This document shows positions 27,475 to 36,926 of a stretch of 63,978 bases of DNA, piece after piece. The notes under the pieces were generated by a model. The model saw only the letters and a list, made by a program, of their open reading frames with translations, was not told the DNA's origin and ran no database searches. Position 1 is the stretch's first letter. Each line of letters opens with the position of its first letter. A program made the position numbers and the translations under genes. Origin of the DNA: an uncultured Prevotellaceae bacterium (lineage in GTDB: Bacteria; Bacteroidota; Bacteroidia; Bacteroidales; Bacteroidaceae); NCBI GenBank assembly GCA_946405805.1, contig CAMJIL010000008.1:1-63978 (forward strand), written 5' to 3'.

Positions 27475-30243
27475 TTAGAATGCTACATGTAATTGCGCTG
27501 TTATGCTAAAAACGTTGCGATAAGAGTCATGATAAACTCTATAGATATCGCGGTATGGGTTAAAGTATGTATTCCAACTGCCAGACAGTCCTATGTACAT
27601 GTTCTTTGTAACCAGATACTGGGCATCAAAGCCTACCATAGCATTGGTGTGCGACATGTTTTGTAGCGCTGTCTGTTCGAAGAAGGTCAGTTCTGGGAAC
27701 GAACCGAAACCTGTCAGTAGAGATACGGATGATATGTTGTCATCGTTAATAAATAGTTTTCCTTTCAAGCCGATGTTATAGTACACGGAACTCTCCATGA
27801 AGGTCACATCAACATTACATGATGCTTTGATGCGCTCCCAAGATTTCTCGACAGCAGGCGTCACTATAAATAGGTCGTGCTTCTTATGCGTTGCTGAGCC
27901 GCCACTCATGAATAGGTATGTCTTTGGTGTGCGACGATATCCGAATCTCAATGATGGCGTCCAGTTGTGGTTCATGTGGTATGATGCCATCGCATTGGTA
28001 CCAATCTTGTTAAAATAACGTGTAGAATACGCAAAATTTACCATACCGCTCCAACGATGATTGAAGTCGCGTTCCCATTGTGCCATAAACTCTAATCCGA
28101 CACCGCCTGCATCATTCTCATCAGGATAAGACTCATCTGTGTTGTAGTATCCGTCTATTCCCTTGTAACTGATCTGTGCCGTATAGGTGTTGATGCTGTC
28201 GATGCGGCTATATGCCACAGTAGCAACAGAATAGAGATGACTGCTTACTGATGCATCGTTCTGTTTGGCATCGTACGAGGCGTATGTGTAAGAGGCATTG
28301 ACGCGATTCTTCCTTCCTCGGAAGTATAGGTTGCGCAAATGCTGATAGTATTCCTTTTGCTCGGCATTATTAGGCACATAATAATTCCTTTGGTATTCAT
28401 ATGCTTTATCATACACTTTCAACTGTTCGTATGCCAAACCCTTCAGATACAGCAACTCGCGATTCTTGGCATCATGTACGAGAGCACTATCGATGACACC
28501 TAACGCGATGTCCGGCATGCGGTCTTTGATGAGCTGTTGTGCCCATTCGGCACTAATGCCAGAGAATGCTGCATCGAGCATGGTGCGATCTTTCTCAATA
28601 GGCTTCTTCAATAGGGCGAGGGCTTCAGTGCTACGTCCCTGCTGTTGCAATGATACAGCCTGCTTTACTATGAAGTATGGCTCGTTGGGGAATGACTCGT
28701 AACCCTGACGGGCGTATTTCTGGAAAAGGTCATCCTTCTTTAGTGTCTGACTCATATTGATGCAACAACGCAGAGCCGGCTCACTTTTTGGCAGCACTTC
28801 CAATAACTGCTGTGCCTCCTGAAGTGCTTCATCGTAGTTCTCCTCTTCTATAAGGAAATGTAACCTGTTTGCTACGATGTCCTCATATGCTGATGCAAAG
28901 CGTTCTTTGTCTTTAGCACTCTTGTCTGCTGCTTCAAGATATTGCTTGCGTGCCTCAGCATATTGTCCCATATGTCCCAAACACGTAATGCGACGCGAAA
29001 CGGCAGATGGCCACGCCTCGTTGGTGACAGGCATTATCTCAAGAACCCTCTTCAGATGTTGTGCCGCATCAGCCCATTGCTCGCCAGACATCTCGTTGAT
29101 AGCTAACTGAAGTATCATGCTGGTATATTCATCCTTCAACTCTTCGTCTTTAGGATTCATGGCATATAACTCCAGGAGCAGTTTGTGCATTTCTCGCTCG
29201 TTGCCCATACGTTTCTCAAGAGCATATTGTTTCATCAGCAGTTTTGCTGAGCGTCCTTCTAACTTCATTCCTTCGCTGAGGTACATCCGGGCATCATCGT
29301 AATATCCACGTGTCAGCGAAGTATTGATAAGGTAGGCGAGGGCTTCTCTATCATGGGTTTCTGCATATAGCCTGCCGTGAATGTCGTAACTGTCATTCAT
29401 GCGTGCCTGTGCCGCTACTTGGTGCAGGAGATTGTTGTATGCTGTTCCATGTGGGTCGTAGCGCTTTGCTATTTCAAAGGCTTGGGAGTATAGACCTAAA
29501 TCAGTCAGGATGCCTACCATCTTGTTAACGAGTACTTTGTTGCCTGGGAATTGTTGCAGGCCTCGATTGGCAACACCAATGGACTTCTCAAATTCACCCA
29601 TCTTCTGATATACACCAATGAGGTCGAGGTAGTATTCCAGATTGTTAGGGTCTTTATCCAACCACTGCTCTAATGTGGCAGCTGACTCGGTGAGGTTGCT
29701 GGACTGTGTTATGTTACGCAGATTCTCGCGACGACGACTCTTTACATCTTTTGCTATCAAGGTATCGTTAGGATATATGCGTGACAATCGCTCCAGAGCG
29801 GCATCTGCCTCGGTATGGTTATTTAACTTGCGATATAAACCTATCTTACGCCTCCATAAGTCAACATCGTATGGCTGGAATTCCAACAATTCGTTGATAT
29901 AACAGATTGCGCTGGAGTAATGCTTGGAATCATCTTCTACGTCAACCAATAGTCGCTTAGCTCTATAATTCTGGTCATCAAGCTGTACTGATTTTACCAG
30001 GTTATATCGTGCTTCGTTGAGTTGCCGTGCCTGATAATAATAGCGTCCGTTCAGGTAACGTAAATCTGCATTGTTGGGGAATTCTTCCAATCCCTCATCG
30101 ATAACACGCTTGGCTTCGTTCCATGCTTTCGACTGAACATAAGACTCTGCTCTTGATATGTAATAACGAGGGGTATAGCCTTCAGCAAACAACGCTAACG
30201 GCATCAATAGCAAACTTATTATAATGCATAATTTATAATGCAT
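27475..30243 (-). CDS. TPR protein with C-terminal YaiO-type outer-membrane barrel
   Basis: A 922-residue protein with a Sec signal peptide (cut near LFA-EG). A long TPR superhelix follows (about 25-640), for example WNEAKRVIDEGLEEFPNN and ALYAMNP-type helices. The last ~270 residues are a YaiO-family beta barrel (from RKNRVNASYTYASYD to a terminal HVAF). This TPR-plus-barrel design matches exopolysaccharide export porins such as PgaA and BcsC, where TPRs guide the polymer to an outer-membrane pore. The gene follows a processive GT2 gene. Its first codons (MHYKL) are made by an intergenic TGCATAAT-type repeat. Confidence 0.85.
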   Translation of the reverse strand: MHYKLCIIISLLLMPLALFAEGYTPRYYISRAESYVQSKAWNEAKRVIDEGLEEFPNNADLRYLNGRYYYQARQLNEARYNLVKSVQLDDQNYRAKRLLVDVEDDSKHYSSAICYINELLEFQPYDVDLWRRKIGLYRKLNNHTEADAALERLSRIYPNDTLIAKDVKSRRRENLRNITQSSNLTESAATLEQWLDKDPNNLEYYLDLIGVYQKMGEFEKSIGVANRGLQQFPGNKVLVNKMVGILTDLGLYSQAFEIAKRYDPHGTAYNNLLHQVAAQARMNDSYDIHGRLYAETHDREALAYLINTSLTRGYYDDARMYLSEGMKLEGRSAKLLMKQYALEKRMGNEREMHKLLLELYAMNPKDEELKDEYTSMILQLAINEMSGEQWADAAQHLKRVLEIMPVTNEAWPSAVSRRITCLGHMGQYAEARKQYLEAADKSAKDKERFASAYEDIVANRLHFLIEEENYDEALQEAQQLLEVLPKSEPALRCCINMSQTLKKDDLFQKYARQGYESFPNEPYFIVKQAVSLQQQGRSTEALALLKKPIEKDRTMLDAAFSGISAEWAQQLIKDRMPDIALGVIDSALVHDAKNRELLYLKGLAYEQLKVYDKAYEYQRNYYVPNNAEQKEYYQHLRNLYFRGRKNRVNASYTYASYDAKQNDASVSSHLYSVATVAYSRIDSINTYTAQISYKGIDGYYNTDESYPDENDAGGVGLEFMAQWERDFNHRWSGMVNFAYSTRYFNKIGTNAMASYHMNHNWTPSLRFGYRRTPKTYLFMSGGSATHKKHDLFIVTPAVEKSWERIKASCNVDVTFMESSVYYNIGLKGKLFINDDNISSVSLLTGFGSFPELTFFEQTALQNMSHTNAMVGFDAQYLVTKNMYIGLSGSWNTYFNPYRDIYRVYHDSYRNVFSITAQLHVAF

Positions 30244-30318
30244 AATGCATAACTCTTAATTCAAAATTCTTAATTCTTAATTCTTAACTCTTAACTCTTA
30301 ACTCTTAATTCTTAACTC
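30226..30318. repeat. Intergenic simple repeats (ATAATGCAT and TTAACTC types)
   Basis: Three close copies of TAATGCATAA at 30221-30252 give way to about nine tandem copies of a 7-8-bp unit near TTAACTC (to 30318). The left part overlaps the start codon and first codons of the TPR gene. The right part fills the gap to the GT2 gene. Confidence 0.7.
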
Positions 30319-31748
30319 TTAGCACGCTTCTTCACACCTTGTCGCTGGATAGGCTTCCATACGGCTGCTGTATTCGTGAGGAATTTCCAATATCCAATAC
30401 CCGAGAAGATTGTAATGAGAGGGTGATAGAAGAAAGGCTCCAGCATAGCTGCTATTATCAGTTTTGTGTGGCTCTTCCATGTTCTGTGCCAAGGAATTGC
30501 GCGTGTCTTGTAGTCGAACAAAGTGAGGGTAAAGGACATAAATATACAGAAAGAGTATATCATGCCAAAGATGATGAAGGCAGTTCCCCAGTTGATACCT
30601 CCTGCGAAGAGCAGCCATACCATGAAGACCTGTCCGAATAGCTCCAGTACAGGAGCGATAAACTCGAAGATGAAGATATATGGCAATGTTATTGCTCCGA
30701 TAGGACCATAGTGCGGATTGAAGAATAGCTGTTTGTGATGTGCTATAATCTCACATAATCCACGTGCCCAACGTATTCTTTGTCGATATAGTGTCTTGAT
30801 ATTGGCAGGTCCCTCTGTCCAACAACATACCTGTGGCACTTGTGCCAAGCGGAATGGCAAACCGTTGTTCCTCATATATGTCACCATACGTAGCAGCATA
30901 TCCATATCCTCCGCCATACTCGTCTGGTCATAGCCGCCAGACTTTACCACAACGTCAGTATCAAACATTCCGAAGCCACCAGATATGTTTGGCAGAGCAT
31001 CCATAGCAGCCCATCCTAACTTACCAATGAGGAAAGAACGCATATACTCCAGCTGCTGGAACATCGGAATAGGTTTGGTAGGCACATGAGCCTCTGCCAC
31101 ATGACCATCCTCAACGATGCAGGCATTACTCATAAGCATCGTGGCGCTGACACCTATCATTGGCTCATGACTGTTCACTACATGCCATATCATGCGATAG
31201 AGCGCCATAGGCTCTATGATACAGTCCACATCGGTACATACGAAATATTTGTTTGCACATACATTGATGCCGGCATTAGAACCATCACTCTTTCGTCCAC
31301 CATGTTCCTTGTCAACTACCACCAACTTGCTGAACTTTTCTTCTGTAGATTTCAGCACTCGTTTGATAGGCTTCGATGGTACCTTCATCGCAACATCGTA
31401 TGGTATCTCTATAAGTGAGAATTCATTGATGAGCAGTTCCATTGTCCTATCGGTACTGGCATCGTTGACGATGATGATTTCGTAGTTAGGGTAGTCAATG
31501 TTCATCAGCGAATAGACATTATCGATGATGGTGACCTCCTCGTTGAAGGCTGGGGCGATGATAGATACGCCAGGAGTCAATGGTGACCCCTGCAACAAGA
31601 ACTTGATAGTATCGTCGTTAGGCGTGTTGCCAGCCATTCTTTTCTGTACCCTGAAACTCTGGATAACCAGGAACAGGTAACTCAGCATAATCAATATTGA
31701 ATAGCCGAATATCAGGTAACAGAATATGTAATATATGGTTAACCACAT
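30312..31748 (-). CDS. Processive family 2 glycosyltransferase, membrane-bound
   Basis: A 478-residue membrane glycosyltransferase. One or two N-terminal membrane segments (about 1-30) precede a GT-A domain with the motifs of processive synthases: VNDAST (about 92), TDVDC (metal-binding), AEDMDML (catalytic base) and RQRIRWARG (QxxRW-like). Three or more C-terminal membrane segments follow (about 355-450). This is the architecture of PgaC, NfrB, YaiP and cellulose or hyaluronan synthases. With the downstream TPR/barrel gene it would make and export a polymer; the sugar is not predictable. Confidence 0.88.
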   Translation of the reverse strand: MWLTIYYIFCYLIFGYSILIMLSYLFLVIQSFRVQKRMAGNTPNDDTIKFLLQGSPLTPGVSIIAPAFNEEVTIIDNVYSLMNIDYPNYEIIIVNDASTDRTMELLINEFSLIEIPYDVAMKVPSKPIKRVLKSTEEKFSKLVVVDKEHGGRKSDGSNAGINVCANKYFVCTDVDCIIEPMALYRMIWHVVNSHEPMIGVSATMLMSNACIVEDGHVAEAHVPTKPIPMFQQLEYMRSFLIGKLGWAAMDALPNISGGFGMFDTDVVVKSGGYDQTSMAEDMDMLLRMVTYMRNNGLPFRLAQVPQVCCWTEGPANIKTLYRQRIRWARGLCEIIAHHKQLFFNPHYGPIGAITLPYIFIFEFIAPVLELFGQVFMVWLLFAGGINWGTAFIIFGMIYSFCIFMSFTLTLFDYKTRAIPWHRTWKSHTKLIIAAMLEPFFYHPLITIFSGIGYWKFLTNTAAVWKPIQRQGVKKRAKS

Positions 31749-31818
31749 TTTAATTCATAATTCATAATTCATAATGCATAAATCTTTACCTCTCACCTCT
31801 TACCTCTCACCTCTTACA
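31749..31818. repeat. Intergenic simple repeats (AATTCATA and CTCTTACCTCTCAC types)
   Basis: Tandem AATTCATA units are followed by tandem ACCTCTTACCTCTC units. They fill most of the 79-base gap between the HEAT and GT2 genes. Confidence 0.65.
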
Positions 31819-31827
31819 TCATCCTTC

Positions 31828-33111
31828 TCAGCTCCAGTTATATACCATTTCCACAGATGGATGATATGCCTGTTCTTTGTCGAGGCGTATCTTTTCAAGT
31901 GTGATTGGGTTGTGGAAGAATACGAAGTATTTCTTGTCCACCTCTGCTGCTTGGCTCTCTATTTCCTCGAATCTCTTTCTACCCTCAGGCCCATAGTTGT
32001 AGAGACATCGCAAGGCCTCGTACCTAACGTGCGGATTCGTATGGATGTAGAAACTCTCAGCCAATGTTTCAAGGCTCTTGCCTGTTGCCAAACGTGTTAG
32101 GGCATGCATGATGGCTACCTTCGTATCGTCAGGCTGCATCAGAAGGGCATCAGTCATCAGCTGTTCGCTGTCTTTATAGTACAGATATCCCCATGTACGG
32201 GAAATCTCCTCAATCAGTTTCTTATGCTTGCTCTCCTTGTATAGGTCAACGAGTTGTGGGCATGCCTCTCTTTGGTCGAAGCGTCGCATCAACCTTACGA
32301 AAATGCACTTTGTCTCTGGATGAGCCTGTCGTAATGCCCATGTAGCGAGGTTGGGGAGCTTCATGCCGCTTTTCTGGCGGCGATATAGGGCGTAACCCAA
32401 TTCTATTTCGTCGTAGATACAACAATGCTTGTCGAAGAAGTCTGACTCGTAGTAGTCAAATTCGTTGTCGGAACTGGATATCACCATCGCATACATCGCC
32501 AGACGACGCTTTCGTATGTTTTTCGATTCAAGTGTCTTGTTCAGAATCCACGGGCTGATGTGCAGTTTGAAATTACATAGCATGCCAAGACTCATTACCT
32601 GATGCTCGGCTCCTCCTTGGCTGACCTCGCCCTCAAGAAACTCCTGTATTCCAAAGAGCGTAAGCATCATCTGAAGGTTGTTCCAATGGGCCTTCTTTAT
32701 CTCACCCTTCGTGGATTTATCAATTAGCAACAGACAGAACATCCATTTCTCACGTTTTGTCTTGAGGATGGCTGTCTTCTCTGCTATCTCCTTTTCTATG
32801 CCCATAGCGCGCATCACCTCGCGACGCGACATATTAGGACTTGCTTCGTCAGAGATGATATAGTTGATGCCTTTGCCAAAGCGTGCTATCAGGCGCTGCG
32901 CTGTTCTTTTGTCGAGACGCCTTTCACGCCTAATGCTTATCAGCCAGATTCTTATTATGCCAATGCCAAGCAGCGATGCTGTAGTCATGAAAGCGGCTGT
33001 CCTTACTTCAATGGGATACTCACGAAATATGTCTATGAAGTACGTCACATAGTATGTGGCATACGCCATAAATAGATTAAACAGGTATGTAATCCAAGAA
33101 GTCGTGTACAT
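31828..33111 (-). CDS. HEAT-repeat protein with N-terminal membrane segments
   Basis: A 427-residue protein. Two N-terminal hydrophobic segments (about 5-28 and 38-58) are followed by a basic stretch (RRERRLDKR) and a mainly helical cytoplasmic part. HEAT-like repeats are clearest near the C-terminus (KVAIMHALTRLATGKSLETL, HVRYEALRCLYNYG). It is the first gene of the operon, 33 bases from a good promoter. HEAT proteins next to GT2 genes suggest a scaffold or regulator of the synthase, by analogy only. No enzyme motif was seen. Confidence 0.78.
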   Translation of the reverse strand: MYTTSWITYLFNLFMAYATYYVTYFIDIFREYPIEVRTAAFMTTASLLGIGIIRIWLISIRRERRLDKRTAQRLIARFGKGINYIISDEASPNMSRREVMRAMGIEKEIAEKTAILKTKREKWMFCLLLIDKSTKGEIKKAHWNNLQMMLTLFGIQEFLEGEVSQGGAEHQVMSLGMLCNFKLHISPWILNKTLESKNIRKRRLAMYAMVISSSDNEFDYYESDFFDKHCCIYDEIELGYALYRRQKSGMKLPNLATWALRQAHPETKCIFVRLMRRFDQREACPQLVDLYKESKHKKLIEEISRTWGYLYYKDSEQLMTDALLMQPDDTKVAIMHALTRLATGKSLETLAESFYIHTNPHVRYEALRCLYNYGPEGRKRFEEIESQAAEVDKKYFVFFHNPITLEKIRLDKEQAYHPSVEMVYNWS

Positions 33112-33143
33112 TAGATTCTAGTTATTTCTTACAGTAGCGAGTA

Positions 33144-33175
33144 CAAAAGTATAACTTTTTTCCGTATTATCCAAA
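33144..33175 (-). promoter_or_regulatory. Promoter of the exopolysaccharide-like operon
   Basis: On the minus strand: TTTG (33172-33175), a 20-base spacer, then TACTTTTG (33144-33151), a full match to TTTG/TAnnTTTG. It lies 33 bases before the HEAT gene start. Confidence 0.75.
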
Positions 33176-33228
33176 TTTTTTTCAATTCTTTTTGTCTTTT
33201 TCTTAAAAAGAGCAAAATAAATTGGATT

Positions 33229-33531
33229 TTATTTGGATAATTCCTTGTCCCGTTTCTCGACTGCGTCATAGAATTTGTTCTGAGCATCAAAAATCTTTCT
33301 GTACTCCTCTTCAGAGAACTTGCTCTTGTTTGCCCCTATTCTGTTTTGTAGGTCTTTTACATCATCTTGCACATCAAAGGTGATCCTGGCCAACTTCTTC
33401 TTGGTCAGGGCTTCTTTGGTTTTGTATATGCCGTCTTCGTAAACCTCTATGTAATCGTCTGCAGATGCTGAGCATGCCATGAGAACTGGCACAGCTACTG
33501 CTAATGCTATTATCTTTTTCAATCCTTCCAC
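33229..33531 (-). CDS. Small lipoprotein of unknown function
   Basis: A 100-residue predicted lipoprotein (lipobox ending at Cys20, VLMAC-SASADD) followed by a charged, mainly helical region (about 45-100) that may form a coiled coil. The start is GTG 33531; no ATG is available and TTG 33522 is an alternative. A good promoter lies 25 bases upstream, which supports the gene being real. No family was recognised. Confidence 0.68.
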   Translation of the reverse strand: MEGLKKIIALAVAVPVLMACSASADDYIEVYEDGIYKTKEALTKKKLARITFDVQDDVKDLQNRIGANKSKFSEEEYRKIFDAQNKFYDAVEKRDKELSK

Positions 33532-33555
33532 TTGTTATCCGTGCTAAAACGGTTG

Positions 33556-33586
33556 CAAAGGTACAAAAAATATCTGAATTTGCAAA
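33556..33586 (-). promoter_or_regulatory. Promoter of the small lipoprotein gene
   Basis: On the minus strand: TTTG (33583-33586), a 19-base spacer, then TACCTTTG (33556-33563). Confidence 0.72.
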
Positions 33587-33672
33587 ATAAATATCTTAAA
33601 TTTCGGAAAAATTTCAAAAAGTTCGAAAAAAAATATCTTTTTCTGCCGATGCTTTTTCTTCTCAATCGAAGG

Positions 33673-33840
33673 GAATTTTTCCTTTCTCCCCGATGGAAAA
33701 TTATTTCTCCCTAAGGGTATTTTATGTTCAAGGCCCTTGAACATATGTTTCAGGCCCTTGGACAGTAGTTTACAGCCCTTGGACAGTAGTTTCAGGTCCT
33801 TGAACATAACTTTCCCTTAGGGGTAAAATATTTTTCCATG
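33673..33840. repeat. Eight-unit palindromic array, exact 21-bp period
   Basis: Eight consecutive 21-bp blocks lie between the divergent promoters of the small lipoprotein gene and rnhB. The four central blocks are closely similar (33726-33809, for example CTTGGACAGTAGTTT). The outer ones keep the phase and the palindromic junctions (CCCTAAGGG, GGCCCTTG, CCCTTAGGGG) with more divergence. Together with flanking A/T-rich sequence this accounts for the 389-base gap without a gene. No coding capacity is claimed. Confidence 0.75.
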
Positions 33841-33862
33841 TAAATAAATTTATTATTTCTTC

Positions 33863-33892
33863 TTGTGTAATCAATTTTTTTTTGTACCTTTG
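33863..33892 (+). promoter_or_regulatory. Promoter of rnhB
   Basis: TTG (33863-33865), a 19-base spacer, then TACCTTTG (33885-33892). It lies 28 bases before ATG 33921 and rules out an in-frame start at 33882. Confidence 0.75.
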
Positions 33893-33920
33893 TCGCTCGT
33901 ATACTAAATATACAAAAACG

Positions 33921-34511
33921 ATGCTGTTGCCATATTATAAGAAAGGAGTGATAGAGGCCGGCTGCGACGAGGCCGGACGAGGCTGTCTGGCTGGCAGTGT
34001 GTATGCTGCTGCCGTGATATTGCCGCCTGATTATCACAATGATATTCTTAATGATTCGAAACAGCTGAGCGAGAAGACCCGCTACCAATTGCGGACAGAT
34101 ATAGAGCGAGATGCCGTAGCATGGGCAGTAGGCGTCTGTACAGCACAGGAGATAGACGAGATAAACATCTTGCATGCCTCGTATCGTGCTATGCATAGAG
34201 CCTTAGATCAACTGAAAGTGCGACCAGAGTTCCTGATAATAGATGGCAACAAGTTCGACCCGTACTATCCTGACGGAGGGATAATGGCGATGCCTCATGC
34301 CACTATTGTGAAGGGCGATGGGAAATATCTGTCGATAGCAGCGGCCAGCATATTGGCAAAGACATATCGTGATGACTATATGGCACAGTTGGCGGAGGAA
34401 TATCCGCAGTATGACTGGCTGCAGAACAAAGGCTATCCGACAGAGAAACATAGGGAAGCAATAAAGAAATACGGCCCGACACCTTATCACAGAATGACGT
34501 TTAGGTTTTGA
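33921..34511 (+). CDS. rnhB: Ribonuclease HII
   Basis: A 196-residue RNase HII, which removes ribonucleotides from DNA and RNA from RNA-DNA hybrids in the cytoplasm. Catalytic acidic residues are seen in [12 protein letters not shown] (residues about 12-23) and in the LIIDGNKF region; DSKQLSEK and [21 protein letters not shown] are family motifs. Length is typical. The ATG at 33921 is chosen because the promoter -7 element overlaps the longer frame. It is followed by a repeat-rich gap and the pyrophosphatase gene. Confidence 0.95.
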   Translation: MLLPYYKKGVIEAGCDEAGRGCLAGSVYAAAVILPPDYHNDILNDSKQLSEKTRYQLRTDIERDAVAWAVGVCTAQEIDEINILHASYRAMHRALDQLKVRPEFLIIDGNKFDPYYPDGGIMAMPHATIVKGDGKYLSIAAASILAKTYRDDYMAQLAEEYPQYDWLQNKGYPTEKHREAIKKYGPTPYHRMTFRF

Positions 34512-34684
34512 GGCCCCTCCCCAGCCCTCCCGAGGGAGGGGGAAGGTCAAAGGTCGAGTAACGGTTAAAGGTTAAAGGTTAACGGTTAAAGGTTAAAGGT
34601 TCTTGAAACTTGAAACCTGAAACTTGAAACTTGTCGAAGGTCTAAGGTCAATTTTCAATTATCAATTTTCAATTATCAATTAAT
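34512..34684. repeat. Mosaic of four intergenic repeat types
   Basis: In order: a GC palindrome (CCCTCCCGAGGGAGGG, 34526-34541), tandem GGTTAAA units (34561-34600), tandem TTGAAACCTGAAAC units (34603-34631) and tandem TTTTCAATTATCAA units (34651-34682). The same four types recur elsewhere in the window, including inside genes. Confidence 0.75.
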
Positions 34685-34692
34685 AAAAGAAC

Positions 34693-36885
34693 ATGAACAC
34701 TCCATTAGCTTTTTGGTTGGTGCCTATAGCATCTGTTGTGGCACTGAGTATGGCGTGGTGCTTCTTCCGCCAGATGATGTCGGCAGATGAAGGCACGCCT
34801 CGTATGCGTGAAATCGCTGGTCATGTGCGTAGTGGCGCTATGGCTTATCTGAAACAGCAGTACAAAGTCGTTACGATTGTCTTCGTAGTGCTTGCTGTAA
34901 TCTTCTCATTTATGGCTTATGTGCTTGAGGTGCAGAATCCTTGGGTGCCATTTGCCTTCCTTACTGGTGGCTTCTTCTCTGGCCTCGCTGGTTTCTTCGG
35001 CATGAAGACAGCTACTTACGCCAGCGCTCGTACTGCGAATGCTGCCCGCAAGAGTCTTGACGGCGGCCTGAAGATTGCCTTCCGCAGTGGTGCCGTAATG
35101 GGTCTTACTGTCGTAGGTCTCGGCTTACTCGACATCGCAATCTGGTTCCTCGTTCTGAGTCATTTCTATCATGGCGACCAGATGGCACTCATCACTATCA
35201 CGACAACAATGCTTACCTTCGGAATGGGTGCTTCTACACAGGCTCTCTTTGCTCGTGTAGGTGGTGGTATCTATACCAAGGCTGCTGATGTTGGCGCTGA
35301 TATCGTAGGAAAGGTTGAGGCTGATATCCCAGAGGATGACCCTCGCAACCCTGCTACTATTGCTGATAATGTAGGCGATAATGTGGGTGATGTTGCTGGT
35401 ATGGGCGCTGATCTGTATGAGAGCTATTGCGGCTCTATTCTTTCTACTGCAGCCCTTGGTGCTACTGCCTTCGCTATGGCCCCAGAGATGCAGCTGAAGG
35501 CTGTCATCGCTCCTATGCTGATTGCTGCTGTTGGCGTATTCCTCAGCATCTTCGGCATCTACCTTGTTCGCACAAAAGAGGGCGCAACAATGAAGGATCT
35601 ACTTCACTCTCTGTCTGTAGGTACTAATGTTTCAGCAGTATTCATCGCTGGTGCTACATTCGCTATCCTCTATCTGCTGGGCATCGAAAACTGGCTCGGC
35701 CTGTCTTTCTCAGTGATAACTGGTTTGCTGTCAGGTGTGGTAATCGGACAGGCAACAGAATACTATACTTCTCACAGCTACAAGCCAACACAGAAGATTT
35801 CTGAGGCTGGCCTTACTGGTTCTGCTACTGTTATCATCAAGGGTATCGGAACAGGTATGATTTCTACCTGCATTCCTGTTGTCACTATTGGTGTGGCAAT
35901 TATGTTGAGCTATCTCTTTGCAAACGGCTTCGATACAGATATGTCTGCTGCTGCTTTGTCAAAGGGTCTTTATGGCATAGGCATTGCTGCCGTTGGTATG
36001 CTGTCAACACTTGGCATCACCCTTGCTACTGATGCTTATGGTCCTATTGCTGATAATGCTGGTGGTAATGCCGAGATGAGTGAACTGGGTGAGGATGTGC
36101 GTCATCGCACTGATGCCCTCGATGCTTTGGGAAATACTACTGCTGCAACAGGTAAGGGTTTTGCCATTGGTTCTGCTGCCCTCACTGCTTTGGCTTTGCT
36201 GGCATCTTATATAGAAGAGGTGAAGATTGCTATGGAGCGTACTGGTATGCAGCTCACAAACCTCAAGGGTGAGGCAATTAGTGCTGCTCAGGCTACTATT
36301 CCTGACTTTATGAACTACTTCCAGGTTACCCTGATGAATCCAAAGGTACTCGTTGGTGCCTTCATCGGAGGTATGGCAGCCTTCCTGTTCTGTGGTCTTA
36401 CTATGGAGGCTGTAGGACGTGCTGCACAGAAGATGGTGGAAGAGGTGCGTCGTCAGTTCCGCGAGATAAAGGGTATCCTCGAAGGAAAGGCTACTCCTGA
36501 CTATGGTTCTTGCGTAGAAATCTCCACTCGTGCTGCACAGGCAGAGATGATATTCCCTTCTCTCCTCGCTATCGCTATTCCTATCGTAGTAGGTTGCGTG
36601 CTTGGTGTTGCAGGCGTCCTGGGACTTCTCGTAGGTGGTCTTACCTGTGGCTTCACGCTGGCAGTCTTTATGGCAAATGCCGGTGGCGCCTGGGATAATG
36701 CGAAGAAGATGGTGGAAGAGGGCAACTTCGGAGGCAAGGGTTCCTTTGCTCACAAAGCTACCATCGTAGGTGATACTGTTGGTGACCCATTCAAAGATAC
36801 CAGCGGCCCATCACTCAACATCCTCATCAAGCTGATGTCAATGGTCAGCATCGTAATGGCAGGCCTCACAATCGCATTTGGGTAA
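34693..36885 (+). CDS. hppA: Membrane-bound ion-translocating pyrophosphatase
   Basis: A 730-residue integral membrane pyrophosphatase that couples PPi hydrolysis to Na+ and/or H+ export. About 15-16 membrane segments are visible. Catalytic motifs are [18 protein letters not shown] (about 196), [18 protein letters not shown] (about 222) and the C-terminal [29 protein letters not shown] carries Ala where K+-independent enzymes have Lys, which points to the K+-dependent class. Ion choice is not decided by inspection. No partner gene is nearby. Confidence 0.96.
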   Translation: MNTPLAFWLVPIASVVALSMAWCFFRQMMSADEGTPRMREIAGHVRSGAMAYLKQQYKVVTIVFVVLAVIFSFMAYVLEVQNPWVPFAFLTGGFFSGLAGFFGMKTATYASARTANAARKSLDGGLKIAFRSGAVMGLTVVGLGLLDIAIWFLVLSHFYHGDQMALITITTTMLTFGMGASTQALFARVGGGIYTKAADVGADIVGKVEADIPEDDPRNPATIADNVGDNVGDVAGMGADLYESYCGSILSTAALGATAFAMAPEMQLKAVIAPMLIAAVGVFLSIFGIYLVRTKEGATMKDLLHSLSVGTNVSAVFIAGATFAILYLLGIENWLGLSFSVITGLLSGVVIGQATEYYTSHSYKPTQKISEAGLTGSATVIIKGIGTGMISTCIPVVTIGVAIMLSYLFANGFDTDMSAAALSKGLYGIGIAAVGMLSTLGITLATDAYGPIADNAGGNAEMSELGEDVRHRTDALDALGNTTAATGKGFAIGSAALTALALLASYIEEVKIAMERTGMQLTNLKGEAISAAQATIPDFMNYFQVTLMNPKVLVGAFIGGMAAFLFCGLTMEAVGRAAQKMVEEVRRQFREIKGILEGKATPDYGSCVEISTRAAQAEMIFPSLLAIAIPIVVGCVLGVAGVLGLLVGGLTCGFTLAVFMANAGGAWDNAKKMVEEGNFGGKGSFAHKATIVGDTVGDPFKDTSGPSLNILIKLMSMVSIVMAGLTIAFG

Positions 36886-36925
36886 TGCATAATGCATAAT
36901 TAGGAATTAGGAGTGAGGAATTGAT
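36886..36925. repeat. Short ATAATGCAT/TTAGGA intergenic repeat
   Basis: Two ATAATGCAT-type units run into TTAGGAATTAGGAGTGAGG. They separate hppA from the nuclease gene and reach almost to its likely start. Confidence 0.55.
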
Positions 36926-36926
36926 A

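Noticed and set aside
33532..33807. Lys/Phe-rich open frames on both strands
   Set aside because: They are read through the 21-bp array and A/T-rich DNA and show no protein features.
36004..36753. Minus-strand open frame of 249 codons
   Set aside because: It is antisense to the conserved membrane pyrophosphatase, with Ser/His/Thr-rich nonsense composition.
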